Shown here: positions 63,965-64,000 of the stretch, in pieces | Layout of the letters: the number at the start of each line of letters is the position of its first letter | How positions within the stretch are numbered: position 1 is the stretch's first letter | Source of the DNA: Thermus antranikianii DSM 12462 | GTDB lineage: Bacteria; Deinococcota; Deinococci; Deinococcales; Thermaceae | Direction: 5' to 3' | Length of the DNA: 64,000 nt | Assembly (NCBI RefSeq): GCF_000423905.1 | Contig: NZ_AUIW01000001.1 | Span: forward strand, 248,001 to 312,000 | The notes under the pieces: model-generated | Databases searched by the model: none | Told to the model about the DNA's origin: nothing | Seen by the model: only the letters and a program-made list of their open reading frames with translations | Program-made: the position numbers and the translations under genes

Positions 63965-64000
63965 TTTCGCACCCGTTGCATGGCGTAGACCAGGAGGAAG
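63961..64000 (-). CDS. Amino acid ABC permease, C-terminal end only
   Basis: The last 12 codons, [12 protein letters not shown] and a TGA overlapping the ATPase start, enter from the right edge. A hydrophobic helix ending in a basic tail just before a GlnQ-like gene is what a HisM/GlnP-type permease would show. Confidence 0.6.
   Translation of the reverse strand, partial: FLLVYAMQRVRK

Overview
The window is a stretch of a Thermus chromosome (Deinococcus-Thermus). Almost every gene has a recognisable Thermus-type product: the light-regulated carotenoid cluster with CYP175A1, CarH/LitR and LdrP, the ornithine-type dcw cluster, a TtGBP-like sugar-binding protein and ValRS. GC content is very high, genes overlap by 1-4 nt, and TANNNT boxes lie 6-8 nt upstream of start codons. 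I cannot name the species. It is probably not T. thermophilus, where the carotenoid genes sit on the pTT27 megaplasmid, whereas here they lie between chromosomal housekeeping genes.

Layout. 1-6.4 kb: the end of csaB, then a leftward block (unknown protein, DEDDh exonuclease, gatA, miaA), a divergent Hsp20-like gene, tdk, a small frameshifted ORF, rpmE with a hairpin leader, and a small membrane protein. 6.3-6.8 kb: RNase P RNA with its own promoter and terminator. 6.8-21.5 kb: a complete-looking dcw (division and cell wall) operon, mraZ-rsmH-ftsL-ftsI-murF-lipoprotein-mraY-murD-ftsW-murG-murC-murB-ftsQ-ftsA-ftsZ, followed by ruvC. It lacks murE, carries an unexpected lipoprotein gene, and is preceded by an array of MraZ boxes. 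21.8-24.5 kb: two paralogous four-helix membrane proteins, a DOMON-like secreted protein and a YeeE/YedE transporter. 24.5-36.3 kb: the light-response island. litR-ldrP-epimerase run leftward; crtB-phr-CYP175A1-lycopene cyclase-acyltransferase-glycosyltransferase-crtI-fni run rightward; a RudS-like tRNA desulfidase closes the island. 36.3-39.9 kb: DUF72 protein, DtxR regulator, serine hydrolase, and an SDR reductase with a TetR-type operator. 40-43.2 kb: a btuFCD-type vitamin B12 importer under a cobalamin riboswitch. 43.2-47.7 kb: a ROK regulator with a sugar ABC importer. 47.7-54.8 kb: assorted enzymes, rsmE/prmA, a SufR-like regulator with mrp, and a decayed Uma2 gene. 54.8-64 kb: valS, recJ, hisA, trpC, a patatin and an amino-acid ABC transporter.

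How parts fit together. B12 taken up by the btu system would feed the B12-dependent light sensor LitR, which (known for this family) represses crtB and ldrP in the dark. Light releases synthesis of carotenoids (probably esterified zeaxanthin glucosides), photolyase and possibly the tRNA-desulfidase, which together look like a light/UV-protection programme. A recurring theme is leaderless transcription: about twenty genes have a -10 box 6-10 nt before the start codon, often inside the upstream stop codon. In two places, divergent genes start only 18 bp apart over a shared -10 element.
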